NCBI GenBank assembly: GCA_030529725.1
Contig: JAUMWI010000006.1
Coordinates: 25,897-58,930, forward strand
Direction: 5' to 3'
Source: Eubacteriales bacterium
Lineage (GTDB): Bacteria; Bacillota; Clostridia; Oscillospirales; Oscillospiraceae
Length of the DNA stretch: 33,034 nucleotides
Positions 7,436 to 15,824 of this stretch are shown piece after piece; the first letter of the stretch is position 1, and every line of letters begins with the position of its first letter. A program made the position numbers and the translations under genes. A model generated the notes under the pieces. The model was not told the origin of the DNA, did not search any database, and worked only from the letters and a program-made list of their open reading frames with translations.

Positions 7436-7882
7436 TTACAGATTGTCGGTGTCGACCACAAGGGTAAACGGGCCGTCGTTGAGGGACTCGACCTGCATGT
7501 AGGCGCCGAACTCGCCGGTCTCCACATGGTAGCCCTTTTCGCGGCACAGGGAAACAAATTTCTCGTAAAGCGGAATGGCAACCTCGGGACGTGCGGCGCC
7601 CAAAAATTCGGGGCGGCGGCCCTTTTTGCAGTTGCCGTAAAGTGTGAACTGGGAGATGACAAGGATCTCACCGCCGACATCGTCGAGCGAGAGGTTGATC
7701 TTGTCATTCTCATCGTCAAAGATACGGAGCGAGCAAAGCTTATCAGCAAGCTTTCTGCACTTGGCTTCGTCATCATCCGGCGCGACGCCGAGCAGAATCA
7801 AAAAGCCCTGACCGATCTTACCGTGAACCTGACCGTCGATGGTGACGGAGGCATGTTTGACCTTGGTGAGTACTGCGCGCAT
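7436..7882 (-). CDS. dtd: D-aminoacyl-tRNA deacylase
   Basis: Enzyme of 148 aa, the usual DTD length. It removes D-amino acids (and glycine) mis-attached to tRNA, as a homodimer. Both active-site motifs are present: SQFT (77-80), and the cross-subunit Gly-Pro motif in LNDGPFT (134-140), whose GP carbonyls reject L-amino acids. A start ATG at 7882 follows AAAGGA. It lies 16 bp downstream of the (p)ppGpp synthetase gene, an order conserved in Firmicutes, and is followed by the metallo-hydrolase. The D-amino acid theme may be relevant to the putative racemase near 31.5 kb, but that is inference. Confidence 0.95.
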   Translation of the reverse strand: MRAVLTKVKHASVTIDGQVHGKIGQGFLILLGVAPDDDEAKCRKLADKLCSLRIFDDENDKINLSLDDVGGEILVISQFTLYGNCKKGRRPEFLGAARPEVAIPLYEKFVSLCREKGYHVETGEFGAYMQVESLNDGPFTLVVDTDNL

Positions 7883-7898
7883 GATGGGTGTCCTTTCC

Positions 7899-10106
7899 TT
7901 ATCCGGCGGGGCGGTCGACCTTCATCACGCCGCTGATCTGGTGCAGCTTGCGCATGACGGAGGCGAGATGCTCCGCGTCGGAAACATAGATATTGAGATG
8001 CACCACGGCAAAGCCGTCTGCCGTTGTGGTGGCGTTGAGCATGGAAACGCGCGTTTGCGTGGTGGATAGAGCCGTGGAGATGTCCAGCACGAGGTTGAGA
8101 CGATCCTTGGCGTAAATGTCGAGCGAGGTCTGGTAAGACTCCTTGACATCGCTGCCCCAGCTGACCTTGATCCAGCGGCCGTATTCCTCCGGCTTTCTGC
8201 GCGAGGGCGCGGCGTTGGGACAGTCGCAGCGGTGGACGGACACACCGTAGCCGCGGGTGATGAAACCGATGATCTCATCGCCGGGGACGGGTGTACAGCA
8301 TTTGGAGAATTTGACAAGGCAGTTGGAAAGGCCCTCCACCACGATGCCCTGCTCGCTGTGACTGCGCTTGGGGACGGCGGGACGGGTCCGGCTGGGATCG
8401 TCCGCAAGAGGAACGGTAGCGTCTTTCTCTGCCTGGTGCTGCTTGGCAAGGCGGTTGATCTCGTCCTGAATGCGGTTGACCGCCTTCTGTGCGGAGAAGC
8501 CGCCGTAACCGATGGCGGCATACAGATCGTCCATCGTATTGTACGGAACCTTATGAAGAAGCGTCTCCTCCAGCTCAGTGCCGATGACCTCGCCCAAGGG
8601 AATGCGGAGGTGCTTGAGCTCCGCTTCAAAGGAGAGCCGACCGTTGATGATGTTTTCTTCGCGCTTTTCCTTCTTGAACCATTGGCGAATCTTGCCGCGG
8701 GCTTCGCTCGACTGCGCGATCTTGAGCCAGTCACGGCTGGGACCGCGGGCGTTCTTGGCGGTCATGATCTCAACCACGTCGCCGTTTTGCAGCTTGTAAT
8801 CGAGCGGTACGATGCGGCTGTTGACCCTGGCGCCGACCATGCTGTTGCCGACGGCGGAGTGAACGGAATAGGCAAAGTCGATCGGTGTTGCGCCGGCGGG
8901 CAGATTCGTCAGGTCGCCCTTGGGAGAAAAGACAAAGACCTCATCGGCAAACATATCCACCTTGAGCGTGTGGACAAATTCCTCGGCGTCGGTGTTTTCC
9001 TGATTTTCCAGGAGCCTGCGCACCCACTCGTAGCTTTGCTCGTTGGCGGTGCCGGAAATGCCCTGCTTGTACTTCCAGTGTGCGGCAACGCCGTATTCGG
9101 CGATGTCGTGCATTTCCTGCGTGCGGATCTGCACCTCAAAGGGGATGCCGTCTGCGCCGATGACGGTGGTGTGGAGCGATTGATACATATTCGGCTTGGG
9201 CGTTCCGATATAGTCCTTGAAGCGGCCGAGTACCGGACGGTAGAGATCGTGAATAATGCCGAGAACATTGTAGCAGTCCACCACGGTATCAACGATGACG
9301 CGGAAGGCAAATTTGTCGAGCACCTCCTCCATCGTGAGCTTCTGGGCACTCATCTTGCGGTAGATGCTGTACGGATGCTTGATACGGCCGTACACCTTGC
9401 GGAACGGGACATTCAGTTCGATCAGACGGGATTCGATCTGTCCGCGGACGCGATCCATGAATGCCGTGTATTGCTCACGGTTGGCATCCAGCCAGCCGGT
9501 GATCTCGTTGTAAGCCGGCGTGTCGAGGTATTTGAGTGACAAATCCTCCAACTCCCACTTCAGACGCTGCATACCGAGGCGGTGCGCGATGGGCGCGTAG
9601 ATCTCCATCGTTTCCAGCGACTTTTTCTGCTGCTTTTCCGCCGTCTGGTATTCCATCGTGCGCATATTATGCGTGCGGTCGGCGATCTTGATGAGAATGA
9701 CGCGGATATCCTTTGCCATCGCCATGAGCATCTTGCGCAGATTCTCCATCTGCTCTTCTTCCTTGGTCGTGTAGTGCGTACGCGTCAGCTTGGATACGCC
9801 CTCGACCAGATCGGCAACCGTGGGGGAAAACTCCTTGGAAACGTCGTCGTAGGTGGCGTCGGTATCCTCGATGCAGTCGTGCAGCAGCGCGGCAACAATG
9901 GACTCCGAATCAAGATGCAGCTCCTCGGCAACGATCTGCGCGACAGAAAGCGGATGTGTAACGAAGGGAGAGCCGTCCTTGCGCTTCTGCTCCCCGTGGT
10001 GGGAAGCGGCATAGCGGAATGCCTTCTCGATCTGCAAAAAATCTGCGCCGGGATTGTAGTCCCTGACGGTTTGCAGCAGATGGTCAAACTGTTCCTGAAC
10101 TGTCAT
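7899..10106 (-). CDS. relA: bifunctional (p)ppGpp synthetase/hydrolase (Rel/SpoT homologue)
   Basis: Long RSH protein of 735 aa controlling the stringent response. In order it has an HD hydrolase domain (about 30-180, with HP at 51-52 and intact HDCIED at 76-81), a synthetase domain (about 235-350, RIKHPYSIYRKM and FEVQIRTQEMHDIAEYG), a TGS domain (about 395-455, FSPKGDLTNLPAGATPIDFA), a helical/zinc-finger-like region with CCTPVPGDEIIGF (about 600), and a C-terminal ACT domain (about 660-735). Intact HD residues argue for a bifunctional enzyme rather than a synthetase-only RelA. AAAGGAGG precedes the ATG. It starts 14 bp after recJ; the apt gene often found between the two in Firmicutes is absent. 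Confidence 0.95.
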   Translation of the reverse strand: MTVQEQFDHLLQTVRDYNPGADFLQIEKAFRYAASHHGEQKRKDGSPFVTHPLSVAQIVAEELHLDSESIVAALLHDCIEDTDATYDDVSKEFSPTVADLVEGVSKLTRTHYTTKEEEQMENLRKMLMAMAKDIRVILIKIADRTHNMRTMEYQTAEKQQKKSLETMEIYAPIAHRLGMQRLKWELEDLSLKYLDTPAYNEITGWLDANREQYTAFMDRVRGQIESRLIELNVPFRKVYGRIKHPYSIYRKMSAQKLTMEEVLDKFAFRVIVDTVVDCYNVLGIIHDLYRPVLGRFKDYIGTPKPNMYQSLHTTVIGADGIPFEVQIRTQEMHDIAEYGVAAHWKYKQGISGTANEQSYEWVRRLLENQENTDAEEFVHTLKVDMFADEVFVFSPKGDLTNLPAGATPIDFAYSVHSAVGNSMVGARVNSRIVPLDYKLQNGDVVEIMTAKNARGPSRDWLKIAQSSEARGKIRQWFKKEKREENIINGRLSFEAELKHLRIPLGEVIGTELEETLLHKVPYNTMDDLYAAIGYGGFSAQKAVNRIQDEINRLAKQHQAEKDATVPLADDPSRTRPAVPKRSHSEQGIVVEGLSNCLVKFSKCCTPVPGDEIIGFITRGYGVSVHRCDCPNAAPSRRKPEEYGRWIKVSWGSDVKESYQTSLDIYAKDRLNLVLDISTALSTTQTRVSMLNATTTADGFAVVHLNIYVSDAEHLASVMRKLHQISGVMKVDRPAG

Positions 10107-10120
10107 GCTGTCAGCCTCCT

Positions 10121-12193
10121 TTACGACAGAATATCGCGCAGCGCGCGAAGGTAGGAGCTATCCTCCAATGCGACCTTTTTGCCGTCAGATTGGAGACGCA
10201 GCGAAAGTATTCCGTCAGCGCGTGAGAGCTGCAGCAGTCCGCGCTCGGCAAATACATACAGGCAAAGTGCCGTGCGAAGGAAGGTTTCGGCGCCGATCAT
10301 CTCTGCGCTGAGTCTGCGCAGCAGGGGAAGCTCCGGCTCGCAAAGCCCCTGCGGTCCGACCTCGCGCTCAAGCGTGTGCCACAGGCGTACGAACTGATCG
10401 CGTGAGGGCATCAGCCTTGCCGCGTCGCGGGGCGAAACGCGCTCGCCGGCGAGAAGCGTTTCACACAGCCGGAGAGAATCCGCCTCGCGGCTGCTGGGAT
10501 CAGGCGAGGGACGAAGATCCACAAGCTGAAGCTGCACCGTGCGTGTACCGCGAAATTCGTTGATCTGCAGATAAAATGCGGCGTCCACGCGCATATCGGG
10601 GTGAAGTCCCAGCTCCTCGGCACTGGTGGAAAAGAAGATGCCGTCGAAGGACACACGGCTTTTTTGCAGGCGAACCTTGAGATGTTTGTTCTGCCCCACG
10701 CTTTGCAGGTTCTCCAAAATTGCGCCGCGCAGACAGAAAACGGGACGGTTGTTTCCGGCACCGTATGGTTCGAGACGGGAAAGATCGCCCACCTCCTCCA
10801 GCGTGACGAGCATGGGGCGGGTGATGTTGACATCAATATCAAGACTTGACACGGGAACGTCGCTGCCCATGTGGGCACGGACGTACTGATTCATTTTTTT
10901 GCGGAAGGCGGGTATGTTCTGCTCCTGAATGGTGAAGCCGGCGGCAAGCTCGTGCCCGCCGAACCCGACGAGAAGATCGCTGCACGCTTCGAGTGCGGAA
11001 AAAAGGTTAAACCCGCCATAGCTGCGGCAGGACCCCTTGCCCACACCGCCGGAGAGATGGATCATGAAGCTCGGGCAGGAAAATTTTTCGCTCAGGCGGG
11101 AGGCGACAATGCCCACGACACCCTGGTGCCATTCTTCGCTTGAGAGGACGAGCGCGTTGCGCTGGTCGGGGGGGAGCATCTCCATCTGCTCGATCGCCCG
11201 GACAAAAATATCCTGTTCGACCGCCTGACGCTCGCGGTTGAGCTCGCACAGTTCACGGGCAAGACGCTCCGCCTCGGCGGCGTCATCGGTGAGCAGCAGC
11301 TCGGCGGCAAGCTCGGCGCGGCCCATGCGTCCGGCGGCATTGATGCGCGGAGCGAGCACAAAGCCGATCTGAATGGAAGTGATCGGCTTCCCGGAGAGAC
11401 CGGCCTCGCGCAGCAGCGCGTGAAGTCCGATAAAATCGCTGTGGCCAATACCATCCAGACCGCACTGCACGATGGTGCGATTTTCCCCTTCCATGCGCAT
11501 GACATCGGCAATGGTGCCGATGGCGGCAAGTGTGCAGTAGCGGGAGAACAAAGCGTCCTCGCGCCCTTCGCCGAGGGCAAGCACGAGCTTGAGCGCAACA
11601 CCGACGCCGGCAAGGTGCTTGAACGGATACGGGCAGTCCGAACGGTGCGGATCCACCACGGCGACTGCATCCGGCAGGAGCTCTTTGCACTCGTGGTGGT
11701 CGGTAATGACGAGATCCACGCCCAGACTCTTGGCAAAGGCGGTTTCCTCTACGCCGGTAATGCCGCAGTCCACGGTGATGATCAGCGTTACACCATCTTC
11801 CGCAAGTGCGCGGATCGCATCACAGCCGAGGCCATAGCCCTCCTCCACGCGGCGGGGAATGTGCATGGCAACACTAGCGCCGCGGGAGCGGAGGTAGTCA
11901 GTCAAGAGGCAGGTGGAGGTAATGCCATCGACATCGTAGTCACCGAAAACGGCAAGCTTTTCTCCGCCTGCGAGCGCACAGTTAATGCGTTCGACCGCCT
12001 TGTCCATATCTTTCATGAGAAGCGGGGAGTGGGCAAGCCGGTGCTCACATTCCAACACTTCGGCAGCCCGCTCCGGTGTTTCCGTGCCGCGCGAGACCAG
12101 CACGGAAGAGACCAGATAAGAGTAGCCCGCATCCATCAGCGCCTCAACCCTATCTTCCGGAAGCTCTGGTATTCTCCAACGCGCATATTTCAC
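10121..12193 (-). CDS. recJ: single-stranded-DNA-specific exonuclease RecJ
   Basis: 5'-3' single-strand exonuclease of 690 aa acting in recombination and mismatch repair. It has DHH-family motifs GDYDVDG (84-90), VDCGIT (141-146) and TDHHE (164-168), PHRSDCPYP, then RINAAGRMGRA, and the DHHA1 domain motif GGHELAAG, followed by an OB-like domain and a Clostridia-type C-terminal extension. The start is GTG at 12193 with AAGGTGAG about 8 nt upstream. It is the first gene of the long minus-strand run; a promoter candidate is seen at 12252-12280. Confidence 0.94.
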   Translation of the reverse strand: MKYARWRIPELPEDRVEALMDAGYSYLVSSVLVSRGTETPERAAEVLECEHRLAHSPLLMKDMDKAVERINCALAGGEKLAVFGDYDVDGITSTCLLTDYLRSRGASVAMHIPRRVEEGYGLGCDAIRALAEDGVTLIITVDCGITGVEETAFAKSLGVDLVITDHHECKELLPDAVAVVDPHRSDCPYPFKHLAGVGVALKLVLALGEGREDALFSRYCTLAAIGTIADVMRMEGENRTIVQCGLDGIGHSDFIGLHALLREAGLSGKPITSIQIGFVLAPRINAAGRMGRAELAAELLLTDDAAEAERLARELCELNRERQAVEQDIFVRAIEQMEMLPPDQRNALVLSSEEWHQGVVGIVASRLSEKFSCPSFMIHLSGGVGKGSCRSYGGFNLFSALEACSDLLVGFGGHELAAGFTIQEQNIPAFRKKMNQYVRAHMGSDVPVSSLDIDVNITRPMLVTLEEVGDLSRLEPYGAGNNRPVFCLRGAILENLQSVGQNKHLKVRLQKSRVSFDGIFFSTSAEELGLHPDMRVDAAFYLQINEFRGTRTVQLQLVDLRPSPDPSSREADSLRLCETLLAGERVSPRDAARLMPSRDQFVRLWHTLEREVGPQGLCEPELPLLRRLSAEMIGAETFLRTALCLYVFAERGLLQLSRADGILSLRLQSDGKKVALEDSSYLRALRDILS

Positions 12194-12251
12194 GGACCAC
12201 TCACCTTCTTTCTTCGGGCGATACCGCCCCAGACTATTTTTTCAATCTACC

Positions 12252-12280
12252 ATTTTACCAAAAAAGGGAGAAAAGGTAAA
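12252..12280 (-). promoter_or_regulatory. sigma-A-like promoter before recJ
   Basis: TTTACC (complement of 12275-12280), 17-bp spacer, TAAAAT (complement of 12252-12257), about 60 bp upstream of the recJ GTG. It is the only strong candidate for the head of the recJ-relA-dtd run. Confidence 0.5.
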
Positions 12281-12308
12281 GTCAAAACCGCGAAAAAAAC
12301 CAGAAAAA

Positions 12309-12338
12309 TTGACGCAGACGGCGTTGCTGTGGTATAGT
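12309..12338 (+). promoter_or_regulatory. sigma-A-like promoter for the S-layer-homology protein
   Basis: TTGACG (12309-12314), 18-bp spacer, TATAGT (12333-12338), with the ATG 30 bp further on. It is back to back with the recJ promoter. Confidence 0.65.
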
Positions 12339-12367
12339 ACGAGACAAGAAAAGATAGGGAGGTAACT

Positions 12368-13393
12368 ATGCGAATGAGAAAGCGGAGGCTTGCCCTCCTT
12401 GTGCTGCTTGTGATGCTGCTTGCCTGCGTGCCGGTGAGTGCAGTGCGCAGCAGCTACTCCGATGTGCCGAAAAATCACTGGGCCTACAACAGCATCCACT
12501 CGGCAACGCAAAAGGGATTGCTGCAGGGCGTGGGCGCAAATCGGTTCGGACTCCGACAGGAGATGTCGCGTGCCGCTTATGCTGCAGCACTGTGCCGCCT
12601 GATGAACTGGGAGACGGTCGTTCCGGCGAAGGGCAGCTTTTCGGACAATCAGGACGCAAAACAGTGGTATTACAGCGCGATCGAAACGGCGTATGCCAAC
12701 GGTGTGATCACAAAGCAGAGCACACTTTGCCGCCCGACAGACGCCATCAGCCGCGAGGAGATGGCGGTGATGACCGTGCGCGCCCTGGGCTATACGGCGC
12801 TTTCCGGTCTTGTGCAGGAGAGCTGTCCGTTCTCCGATGTTTCGACGAATCGCGGCTATGTGACGCTTGCATATCGGATGGGAATGGTGACGGGCGTGGA
12901 TCAGTTTTCTTTTGCACCGCAGCGTAGTCTGACGCGCGAGGAGGCGGCGGTCGTACTGATGCGTGTGTATGAACGCAGGAATGCTGCGATCGCGCAGCTT
13001 TCCGCGGCGGCGCCGGCGAGTGCCGTGCGCGTGGAGAGCATGACCGGAACGGACGGCAGTGTGCCGATGAGTCCGCGTGCGCCGTTGGAAGCGGTTTATG
13101 CCGCAGCGGTCAAGGCGAACGGCGGTGCGGTCGTGCTCTGCGCCGTGCCGCTTCGCCAGAATGTGCAGAACAAAAAGGCTGACGCGGGCGTGGAAATTCC
13201 GAAAACCGAGGTCGTAGAGCTGATCCAAAACGGCGCGGAGAGATACCGTTCCACGCGGTATGAAAGCTCGTATCTGCTTTATCGTGATGGCGGAAAGACA
13301 AATGTCGTCTGGTATGAGAGCGATGCTGACCTTGCGCAAAAGGTCATGCTGTGCCGCTTGCTCGGCGTGAAAACGGTGTATATTGAAAGATGA
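12368..13393 (+). CDS. exported protein with three S-layer homology (SLH) domains
   Basis: Protein of 341 aa. It has a signal peptide (RKRR, then a leucine-rich core, cleavage probably after VSA at about 25) and three SLH repeats at about residues 30-81 (SDVPKNHWAYNSI), 91-143 (FSDNQDAKQWYYSAI) and 156-203 (FSDVSTNRGYVTLAY). A C-terminal part of about 135 residues has no recognised domain. SLH domains anchor proteins to pyruvylated secondary wall polymers, so it is predicted to sit on the cell wall. AGGGAGG lies 6 nt before the ATG. The gene is a single plus-strand unit between promoter 12309-12338 and a two-way terminator. Function of the C-terminal part is unknown. Confidence 0.85.
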   Translation: MRMRKRRLALLVLLVMLLACVPVSAVRSSYSDVPKNHWAYNSIHSATQKGLLQGVGANRFGLRQEMSRAAYAAALCRLMNWETVVPAKGSFSDNQDAKQWYYSAIETAYANGVITKQSTLCRPTDAISREEMAVMTVRALGYTALSGLVQESCPFSDVSTNRGYVTLAYRMGMVTGVDQFSFAPQRSLTREEAAVVLMRVYERRNAAIAQLSAAAPASAVRVESMTGTDGSVPMSPRAPLEAVYAAAVKANGGAVVLCAVPLRQNVQNKKADAGVEIPKTEVVELIQNGAERYRSTRYESSYLLYRDGGKTNVVWYESDADLAQKVMLCRLLGVKTVYIER

Positions 13394-13408
13394 TGCGCCC
13401 CCGGGACG

Positions 13409-13448
13409 CAAAAAAGGGAGTTCCCAAAAGGAACTCCCTTAAAATTTT
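13409..13448. terminator. bidirectional terminator
   Basis: A perfect 9-bp stem (13416-13424 with 13430-13438, loop CAAAA) is flanked by A6 on the left and TTAAAATTTT on the right. It serves the S-layer-homology gene (plus) and, more strongly, the P-loop gene (minus). Confidence 0.8.
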
Positions 13449-13456
13449 CGTTGTGC

Positions 13457-13867
13457 TTACAGGTATTTCTGCATACCATCGGTCGCCAGCTCCGGGGTGC
13501 CGCTGACGGAAACGGTGAATTTTACGCCGTAGGCGTTGCTGAATCTGTCAAGCCAGGCGAGGAAATTCTCAGCATCCTGATTGGGCTCGCCGCCTACGAT
13601 CTTGAAAAGATTGTCGATAAAAACGTGGGATGTATCGTAATTGCCGGCGTACAGGCCGCTGATAAAGCCGCGCAGACCTTCGTAGGAAGAGATCTGGTAC
13701 TCACCGGCAGAAATCAAACGAACATGATAATGGATGTCAAAGGTCATGGTGTCCTTTGCCTCAATACAAACGACACTGCCGGACTCCTCCGCAGCCGCAG
13801 AATTGATCATTTCGATCAGTTTCTTGGTTTTGCCGGTGCCCTTTTCACCCATGATGAGTCTAACCAT
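13457..13867 (-). CDS. small P-loop protein of unknown function
   Basis: Protein of 136 aa with a Walker A motif right at the N-terminus (GEKGTGKT, residues 7-14) and a Walker B-like strand HVFIDNLF (about 81-88). A nucleotide-binding fold is therefore likely. I do not recognise the family. The rest is soluble, mildly acidic, with no membrane segment or DNA-binding motif. The opening MVRLIMGEKGTGKTKKLIEM resembles AAA-like or thymidine-kinase-type P-loops, but the zinc site of thymidine kinase is absent. AGGAG lies 9 nt before the ATG. It is a single-gene unit with its own promoter (13927-13955), just downstream of glucose-6-phosphate isomerase. Confidence 0.7.
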   Translation of the reverse strand: MVRLIMGEKGTGKTKKLIEMINSAAAEESGSVVCIEAKDTMTFDIHYHVRLISAGEYQISSYEGLRGFISGLYAGNYDTSHVFIDNLFKIVGGEPNQDAENFLAWLDRFSNAYGVKFTVSVSGTPELATDGMQKYL

Positions 13868-13926
13868 AAGAAATCACTCCTCTCAAATATTCTCGCTGTT
13901 TCGGCGAGGTGGTTTCCTTACCATCA

Positions 13927-13955
13927 AGCATAGCACAGCTTCCGCCGTTTGGCAA
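13927..13955 (-). promoter_or_regulatory. sigma-A-like promoter for the small P-loop gene
   Basis: TTGCCA (complement of 13950-13955), 17-bp spacer, TATGCT (complement of 13927-13932). It lies in the gap between glucose-6-phosphate isomerase and the P-loop gene. Confidence 0.55.
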
Positions 13956-13997
13956 TGCAGAAAGAAAAATTAAAAATTTGTTCAAATTGCCACAGGA

Positions 13998-15332
13998 TCA
14001 GCCCTTGAGTCTGCTGCGCAGATCTTCACCAAGCTCCTCATAACCGCTCTTTCCGAGCAGGGCGAACATATTTTTCTTGTAGGCCTCCACCCCGGGCTGA
14101 TCAAACGGATTGACGCCCAGCAGGTATCCGGACAGGCCGCAGGCATACTCGAAGAAGTAGATGAGCTGGCCCATGGTGCGGGCACTGTTTTCATCCGCAT
14201 GAACGATGATGTTCGGAACGCCGCCCTCAACATGGGCGAGAAGTGTGCCGTCCATCGCCTGACGGTTGATGTAATCCACCGTCTTTCCGGCGAGGAAATT
14301 GAGCCCGTCTCCGTTGAGTGCATCGTAGGGGACGACCTGCTCCCGTTTGCTCGGCGCAAAGCGGACAACGGTTTCGATCAGATGACGCTCACCCTGCTGG
14401 ATGTACTGCCCCATAGAGTGCAGATCGGCGGTGAAATCAACGCTTGCGGGGAAGAGACCGCGGTTTTCCTTGCCCTCGCTCTCGCCGTAAAGCTGCTTCC
14501 ACCACTCTGCCATGAAGCGGAACGCAGGCTCGAAGCAGGCGAGCAGCTCAATCCTTTTTCCCTGGCGGTACAGCTCATTGCGCACGGCGGCATACTGCCA
14601 CGCCGGATTGGTAAAGTCATTGACCGCGCAGGCATCCATCATTTCCTGCGCGCCGCGCATCAGCTCGCCCAAGTCAATGCCGGCAACGGCAATGGGGAGC
14701 AGACCAACAGCGGTAAGGACACTGTATCGTCCGCCGACATTGTCAGGCACGGTAAAGGTTTCGTATCCTTCGGCATCGGCAAGAGCCTTCAGTGCGCCGC
14801 GGGAGCGGTCTGTTGTTGCATAAATGCGCGCGGCAGCACCGCTCTTTCCGTATTTCTGCTCCAGCTTTTCGCGGAAAAAGCGGAACGCAACGGCAGGCTC
14901 AGTCGTTGTGCCGGACTTGGAGATGACATTGACAGAGAAATCGTTGTCTCCGAGCAGCTCCATCACTTCTGTCAAGGCGTCCGAGGACAGCCCGTTGCCG
15001 ATAAAGTAAATATTCGGCGTGGATTTCTTTTTGAGGTTGTAGTTGGGGGAGCAAAGACACTCGATCACACCACGCGCACCGAGATAGGAGCCGCCGATGC
15101 CGATGACAACGAGCGCCTTGGAATCGCTTTGGATATTTTGCGCAGCGGAGAGAATACGCGCATACTCTGCACGGTCATAGTCGCGCGGCAGCTTCACCCA
15201 GCCGATAAAATCGTCGCCCTTGCCGCCTCCGTTTTGCAGCCACTGTGCAGCGAGGGCAAGGCGGGGACGCAGAGCGTCCTCATAGGGGAGGGAGAGGAAC
15301 GAAGCAGCGCGGGATACGTCAATGGATAACAT
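13998..15332 (-). CDS. pgi: glucose-6-phosphate isomerase
   Basis: Cytoplasmic glycolytic enzyme of 444 aa, the short Firmicute type, interconverting glucose-6-phosphate and fructose-6-phosphate. It shows GIGGSYLGARG (about 78-88), the sugar-phosphate-binding SKSGTTTEPAVAFR (about 138-151), and conserved TADLHSMGQYIQQGERHL with the late AYKKNMFALLGK carrying the C-terminal catalytic lysine region. The frame allows a TTG one codon earlier, but ATG 15332 lies 7 nt after AGGAGG. A single-gene unit with a promoter at 15369-15397; no clear terminator was seen downstream. Confidence 0.95.
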   Translation of the reverse strand: MLSIDVSRAASFLSLPYEDALRPRLALAAQWLQNGGGKGDDFIGWVKLPRDYDRAEYARILSAAQNIQSDSKALVVIGIGGSYLGARGVIECLCSPNYNLKKKSTPNIYFIGNGLSSDALTEVMELLGDNDFSVNVISKSGTTTEPAVAFRFFREKLEQKYGKSGAAARIYATTDRSRGALKALADAEGYETFTVPDNVGGRYSVLTAVGLLPIAVAGIDLGELMRGAQEMMDACAVNDFTNPAWQYAAVRNELYRQGKRIELLACFEPAFRFMAEWWKQLYGESEGKENRGLFPASVDFTADLHSMGQYIQQGERHLIETVVRFAPSKREQVVPYDALNGDGLNFLAGKTVDYINRQAMDGTLLAHVEGGVPNIIVHADENSARTMGQLIYFFEYACGLSGYLLGVNPFDQPGVEAYKKNMFALLGKSGYEELGEDLRSRLKG

Positions 15333-15368
15333 CAAAATGCCTCCTGTGAGATAGCTTTCTGTTGGAAC

Positions 15369-15397
15369 ATTTTAACACAAAGTGCAGGAAAGGACAA
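15369..15397 (-). promoter_or_regulatory. sigma-A-like promoter for pgi
   Basis: TTGTCC (complement of 15392-15397), 17-bp spacer, TAAAAT (complement of 15369-15374), 36 bp upstream of the ATG. Confidence 0.55.
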
Positions 15398-15500
15398 GCC
15401 GTAACCGCACAAGAAAATGCGACGGTTTCTGCAATGAAAGGAGCCCTTGCGCGAAGCATGATTTTATGATAAGGTAAACGAAAAGAGAGGGGGCGGCGTG

Positions 15501-15791
15501 ATGCACGAGCATAATCACGGACATACCCACAGTCATGAGCATACTCAGGCGGTCGTGAACCGTCTTGCCCGGGCGATCGGGCATCTGGAGGCCGTGAAAA
15601 GCATGGTCGAGGACGGACGGGACTGCTCCGAGGTTTTGGTGCAGCTTGCTGCGGTGCGCTCCGCGCTCAGCGCCACCGGACGCATGATCTTGAAAGATCA
15701 TATCGAGCATTGCATTGTCGATGCGGTGGAGCAGAACGACACCGAGGCGATCCGGGAGCTGAACCGCGCGATTGACCAGCTACTCAAGTGA
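15501..15791 (+). CDS. CsoR-family metal-sensing transcriptional repressor
   Basis: All-helical DUF156 (CsoR/RcnR/FrmR) protein of 96 aa. After a His-rich tail (HEHNHGHTHSHEH, residues 2-14) it has the DNA-binding helix start NRLARAIGHLEAVKSMVEDG, then RDCSEVLVQLAAVRSAL and LKDHIEHCI. The Cys...His-x3-Cys arrangement is the Cu(I)-binding fingerprint of CsoR (Cys36/His61/Cys65 in M. tuberculosis), so copper sensing is the best guess; the His tail could bind other metals. ATG 15501 is 7 nt after AGAGGGGG; a GTG directly before it is too close. It is a lone gene with no copper pump or chaperone beside it, so its targets lie elsewhere. Confidence 0.85.
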   Translation: MHEHNHGHTHSHEHTQAVVNRLARAIGHLEAVKSMVEDGRDCSEVLVQLAAVRSALSATGRMILKDHIEHCIVDAVEQNDTEAIRELNRAIDQLLK

Positions 15792-15822
15792 AAAAAACGG
15801 ACAGCGGCTGCTGTCCGTTTTT
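15791..15822. terminator. bidirectional terminator
   Basis: A 9-bp stem (15797-15805 with 15810-15818), extended by A/T pairs, has A7 on the left and T5 on the right. It serves the CsoR gene (plus) and the 5-formyl-THF cyclo-ligase gene (minus). Confidence 0.85.
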
Positions 15823-15824
15823 GA

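Noticed and set aside
12242-13411. 389-codon minus-strand frame opposite the S-layer-homology gene
   Set aside because: The plus strand has a signal peptide and three SLH repeats with promoter and ribosome site; the opposite frame has nothing recognisable.
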